16,883 nucleotides of DNA, from contig JASHVB010000393.1 in NCBI GenBank assembly GCA_030039695.1, forward strand, positions 1 through 16,883. The letters are read 5' to 3'. The stretch is from Acetobacteraceae bacterium. Lineage in GTDB: Bacteria; Pseudomonadota; Alphaproteobacteria; Acetobacterales; Acetobacteraceae. The notes under the pieces were generated by a model that had not been told where the DNA came from, made no database searches, and was given only the letters and a program-made list of their open reading frames with translations. Numbering within the stretch: position 1 is the stretch's first letter; every line of letters starts with the position of its first letter. A program made the translations under genes and the position numbers. Shown piece by piece: positions 13,537 to 16,883 of this stretch.

Positions 13537-15924
13537 TCAAAGGAACTTTCGGATACCCGCATAGATTGCACGGCGCGGACCGTATTGTGGCGCGAAGACA
13601 CCGACGCCTGTTCCCGAGCGGATCTCGTAGATGGTGTCGGACACGTTGACCGCGTTTACGCTGAGTTCGATCGGTCCGCCGGGCACATGTTCAAAGCGGT
13701 ACGAGACGCCGAGATTCACCTGAGTGTAAGGTGGGACTGTGCCCCCATTCGGGATATCACCACTGTCCTGCCGAAGGCCCGAACCGAAGATCATGTCGGC
13801 ACTGAAGGTGGTTCCCCGCCAAGTGTAGGAGATCCCGCCAGAAGCGGTGACCCACTGGCTATGGTCCGTAAAGATGTAGTTGTCCGCAATGTACGCGAGT
13901 TGGGCTGGGGTGAAATTGAACTGTTGGGAAACGACCTGGGTCGCACGCTCTCGGCCAACGGAGAGATTACCATAAACCGACAAATTGCCGCGTTTGTAGC
14001 TGCCAGTAAATTCGACGCCATATACATTTGCGTGAGCGTAATTGAACACAGAGAGAATGATCGGTGCACCGAACTGTCCCTCATCAATCAAATCCTGCGC
14101 AAGCTTATAGAATGCATCCACACCAAATTTCAGCCCCGGCAGGAAAATGTGATCCGCCCCAACGTCGAAGTAATGCGATCGCTCCGGTAAAATCGGTCCG
14201 TCGGCGGGCGGAGAGGCTGGCGTATAGCCCGCCGGATAGCCTGTTGTTCCGGCAAATTTGGCGATTGATTCTCCTGAGATCAATTCCAGTACTGGGGGGG
14301 TGAAATAACGCGAATAACCCGCGTGCAGCGTGGTGTATGAGGTAGGCTTCCATACAACGTTGACGCGCGGGCTGATCTGGCTGGCATCGGTATAGGCGTT
14401 CAGCACGTCGAAGCGAGCACCGTAATTGACCGTAACCGTCGGAAGCAGCTTCCATTCGTCCTGCGCATAGGCACTGTAGGTCCAGCCGGTGATTGTGCTG
14501 CTCTCAGAGATTGAAGTTGGGGTGGTTCCCACGCTATCACAGGCCAGATCAAGGCAGGGAAACACCTGGGAATCTGTGTTCGAGGTGGCACGCTCTTCCG
14601 TAATCAATCCACCATATCGTAAAGTGTGGTAATCCCCAAGTTGATAGTAGGCATCAACCTGGATACCCCCTGCGGTGTCCTCGCGAACTGCATCCTGCGC
14701 CAACCCGTAGAACATGAGGTCGCCGACCGTGTCTGGAGAATAGGCAAGCCTGCTGTACCGTACAAAGGCTGAGAACTGAAAACCGTAATCCGTCGTTGAC
14801 TTGATATATGCGATCGCAGCATAACTATTGCTTTCTTGCTGGGTTTCATTGAGGAGCGATGAGTTAAAATTGGTTTGGTTAAGATATTGAAATGTAGGCG
14901 TCTGACCCGGGTTGTTCGGGATCTGGAAGCTGCCTTGGTAAGCTCCCATGATGAGACTGATTTTGCTCGTTGGGTCGATGATATCTTCCAGATATGCAAA
15001 ACCATGAGCTTGCCTTGTTTGATCATGAATCGGATTCATGGAACTAGTGGGATTCTCGATGCCGATTCCGTTCTCGAGTAAATCGCCAGCGATATAGTAA
15101 TTGACGTTTCCAACGGACCCGGCATATTCCGCACTTGGTTCCATCCAGCCATGGCTGCCGCCATAGAAGCCGATTGAACCGCCTGGCTCAAATGCACCTG
15201 ATTTGGTCTGAATGTCCACGATGCCGGTTGTCACGAGCCCGTACTGCGCCGGCAACGATCCCGTGATGAGATCGATTGAGCTTGCGAAGCGCGAGGTCAG
15301 GCTCTGACCGAAGAAGCTGATACCTTCAGGGAGGATCACACCGTTTATGCGGTATTGGATGTTGGCGTGATCGTTTCGGATATGGATTTGACCGAAAGAG
15401 TCCTGAGAGACGTCTGGCGCCTGCAACAGGGTCTGATTGAGCGGAATGTCCGAGCCTCCGGGCTGATCCTGGATCGCGTTCTGATCGATGGTATAAGTGG
15501 TGGCGCCGATACGCGGCTCAATCTCGCTCCGCGCCTGGGCGAGTCGTTGTGCGTCAACCCGTAGGTTAAGTGCCTGATTGGACGCAAGAGTGAGGTCGCT
15601 TGTGACTGCTTTGGCTCCGACCATCACGATCGCAGTCGCGCTAGCAAAACCTGTCCTTTCGCCGATCAGCGAGTAGACACCCGGCACAATACCAGGCAGC
15701 GTGAACTTACCGTCCCGTCGGGTCACTGCGTGGGCGATTACCTTTCCATCGGGTGATTCCAATCGGATCTGCACACCATCGAGCGGACGCTGCAACGCGT
15801 CACGGGCAATGCCACTCACCGCTTCATATTGCGCCGTCGTTTGAGTTTGCGCGAATCCGGCCTGACTATGAATTCCCAACATTGCGAGGAAAGCGGCGGC
15901 AACGGCGCAGCGTTCTCGGCTCAC
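13537..15924 (-). CDS. TonB-dependent outer-membrane receptor with N-terminal carboxypeptidase-regulatory-like domain
   Basis: 795 residues. Signal peptide about 1-25 (cut after AGFA). A carboxypeptidase-regulatory-like beta-sandwich follows at about 34-113 (VSGIARDALQRPLDGVQIRL, GKFTLPGIVPGVYSL). The plug is about 140-250, with IHIRNDHANIQYRINGV and SIDLITGSLPAQYGL. The rest is a beta-barrel, with SAYAQDEWKLLPTVTVNYG and a C-terminal YAGIRKFL. The GTG start has GAGGGG seven bases upstream. Role: energised uptake across the outer membrane of a cargo that cannot be read from sequence; the N-terminal sandwich is common in receptors for larger substrates. Its exbB-exbD-tonB motor follows. Parts are visibly poorer in G+C than the neighbours (14821-14880 is 22 of 60 G/C). 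No copy of the TGATA-N5-TATCA element was seen before it, so zinc as cargo is conjecture. Confidence 0.9.
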   Translation of the reverse strand: MSRERCAVAAAFLAMLGIHSQAGFAQTQTTAQYEAVSGIARDALQRPLDGVQIRLESPDGKVIAHAVTRRDGKFTLPGIVPGVYSLIGERTGFASATAIVMVGAKAVTSDLTLASNQALNLRVDAQRLAQARSEIEPRIGATTYTIDQNAIQDQPGGSDIPLNQTLLQAPDVSQDSFGQIHIRNDHANIQYRINGVILPEGISFFGQSLTSRFASSIDLITGSLPAQYGLVTTGIVDIQTKSGAFEPGGSIGFYGGSHGWMEPSAEYAGSVGNVNYYIAGDLLENGIGIENPTSSMNPIHDQTRQAHGFAYLEDIIDPTSKISLIMGAYQGSFQIPNNPGQTPTFQYLNQTNFNSSLLNETQQESNSYAAIAYIKSTTDYGFQFSAFVRYSRLAYSPDTVGDLMFYGLAQDAVREDTAGGIQVDAYYQLGDYHTLRYGGLITEERATSNTDSQVFPCLDLACDSVGTTPTSISESSTITGWTYSAYAQDEWKLLPTVTVNYGARFDVLNAYTDASQISPRVNVVWKPTSYTTLHAGYSRYFTPPVLELISGESIAKFAGTTGYPAGYTPASPPADGPILPERSHYFDVGADHIFLPGLKFGVDAFYKLAQDLIDEGQFGAPIILSVFNYAHANVYGVEFTGSYKRGNLSVYGNLSVGRERATQVVSQQFNFTPAQLAYIADNYIFTDHSQWVTASGGISYTWRGTTFSADMIFGSGLRQDSGDIPNGGTVPPYTQVNLGVSYRFEHVPGGPIELSVNAVNVSDTIYEIRSGTGVGVFAPQYGPRRAIYAGIRKFL

Positions 15925-16326
15925 AGGAGTCCCCTCATGTGCGGCATCATTTATGCGAATCTTTGGCTGTGAAGTTGATGGACGCCGTCAGAAGGGCGGC
16001 CCCCGAACGCGCCACTGCATACATGCGGAAGAGGCTGGCATGCTGAGCAACTCCAGGGCGCGAATTTGCCGATGGGACGGCCTGCAGGCATTAATCGAAC
16101 AGCCGGACAGCCGTTTCGTTGAAGAGGCCATCCACTTGGGATGATCCTGACGGTTGGCGGCAATCCGCACGACCTCGCCCATAGCCCCTACTCCGGCGTC
16201 GGGGACACGGCCCCGGACTGCACCAGCCTACCGAACGGTCCTAGCAGGTCCCCTGCCCACGAAGTCGTCCCGCGAGGGGGCTTCGACAGACGAAGGCTGC
16301 GCGGCCGTTTCCTCGTCCATCAGTAA

Positions 16327-16341
16327 TGTTATGTTATATCG
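16327..16341. promoter_or_regulatory. Degenerate copy of the Zur-type operator
   Basis: TGTTATGTTATATCG matches the arms TGATA-N5-TATCA at 8 of 10 positions; its reverse complement matches TGATATANNGTATCA at 10 of the 13 fixed positions. Six bases after it on the minus strand is an ATG (16320-16318) opening a 30-codon frame ending in TAG at 16230-16228. It may be a weak or relic site in front of a lost gene, or chance. Confidence 0.3.
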
Positions 16342-16356
16342 TACGGTTTAGGCGCG

Positions 16357-16662
16357 TCAAGGGGACCGGCGGGTCTTTGGAGCGAGCACGACCGGCCACC
16401 CGGACCGGATCAGAGCTTGCTCGATCGCGTCGCTATGTGACGCCTCGACGAACAGTCCTAGGGGCCAAGCACGACCAGATCGACGAATTGGTCCGAGATG
16501 CGATGACGCTCGGGGCGTCGCCCGTCTGCTCTTGCCACACGGCGAACGGTGCCACGTATGCCGCCACGCTATCGCGAGCGACAGGGCATCGCGCACGGCA
16601 GTGGCCGCGAAATTGGCGTTGGCTTGCTCCCGCCTTACGGCATTGATTTGCGACTTCTTCAT
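16357..16662 (-). pseudogene. Probable universal stress protein (UspA-fold) relic
   Basis: The minus strand shows pieces of the C-terminal part of a UspA-domain protein in different frames: ISDQFVDLVVLGP (ending at a TAG) in one frame, then SDAIEQALIRSGWPVVLAP in another. These resemble the family's DLVVLGQ strand and its terminal (V/I)LxxSGRPVLLAP segment. The upstream piece (ALSLAIAWRHTW) could be the preceding strand. The order is right, but the frame changes and an internal stop show the gene is broken. Recognition rests on short motifs, so this is tentative. Confidence 0.4.
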
Positions 16663-16883
16663 CGCCTAGAGCGTAGTCGCGTTAGTAGCGACCAATCGGG
16701 TTGGAGGATCTTCCGCAAATTCGGTGACGGTTGCGACAGGATTTGCAGCGTGGCGTTGACCGCCGCTCATGTCACAGAAGAGCATCGGTCCGTCCCGTCC
16801 GGCTGTGATCGTCCACTTTCCGAGCAGGGCCAACGTTCAATGAATGCTCGACGCGGCGAGCAAGGCGATGCCACGACTTTAAG

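Larger units (their letters stand above)
15925..16883. other. Gene-poor end of the window
   Basis: Apart from the degenerate operator copy at 16327-16341, a 30-codon minus-strand frame directly after it (16228-16320) and the probable universal-stress-protein relic at 16357-16662, I see no coding frame with family resemblance on either strand and no RNA gene. The translations are short and mutually interrupted, which suggests decayed sequence. Confidence 0.45.

Noticed and set aside
13447..14190. 247-codon plus-strand open frame
   Set aside because: Entirely opposite the C-terminal half of the receptor gene and the gap after it; it mirrors that gene's codon pattern and resembles no protein family.
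16239..16260. Look-alike of the cobalamin-riboswitch 3' box on the minus strand (GGCAGGGGACCTGC)
   Set aside because: The rest of the riboswitch core (for example CCCGCAACTGT-type segments) is absent at the right distance, and no B12-related gene follows.

Overview
The window (16,883 bp, high GC, short intergenic gaps, many ATGA-type overlaps) looks like an alphaproteobacterial chromosome. The Zur, CobW, HdeD and molybdenum-storage-type proteins and the TonB receptor style suggest something near Acetobacteraceae/Rhodospirillales; that placement is inference. Most of the window is a zinc-homeostasis island, with several decayed genes between intact ones.

Layout. 1-279 is the 3' end of a molybdenum storage protein alpha-type subunit. 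280-929 holds no recognisable gene. 930-1499 encodes an HdeD-type membrane protein. 1500-2010 is intergenic and ends in a perfect inverted repeat (1921-1935). 2011-2956 is a CobW/COG0523 GTPase gene broken by two -1 frameshifts, followed by an intact zur (3082-3552). On the minus strand, a SmtB-type ArsR repressor (4145-3813) overlaps by ATGA a 56-residue metallothionein gene (3816-3646). In the divergent gap (4146-4367) a SmtB-type operator and a Zur-type operator lie 48 bp apart. A plus-strand operon follows: a second CobW GTPase with a His-rich loop, a ZnuA/TroA-like binding protein, an ABC ATPase, two ABC-3 permeases and a truncated gene that may be DUF1826. 9402-9416 carries another operator copy, ahead of two VOC (glyoxalase-fold) genes. 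A divergent Fur/Zur paralogue (minus, about 11159-10503) has the operator at 11247-11261 in its promoter. Minus-strand tonB, exbD and exbB (11480-13381) and a large TonB-dependent receptor (15924-13537) form an outer-membrane uptake module. 15925-16883 is mostly gene-poor, with a degenerate operator copy and a likely universal-stress-protein relic.

How it fits together. Four copies of a 15-bp element, TGATATANNGTATCA (13 of 15 positions fixed), stand before cobW1/zur, cobW2 plus the zinc transporter, the VOC pair and the second Fur-family gene. This is read as one Zur regulon. The SmtB/metallothionein pair handles excess zinc and fires away from the same divergent region. The TonB module may supply zinc or another cargo, but no copy of the element was seen in front of it.
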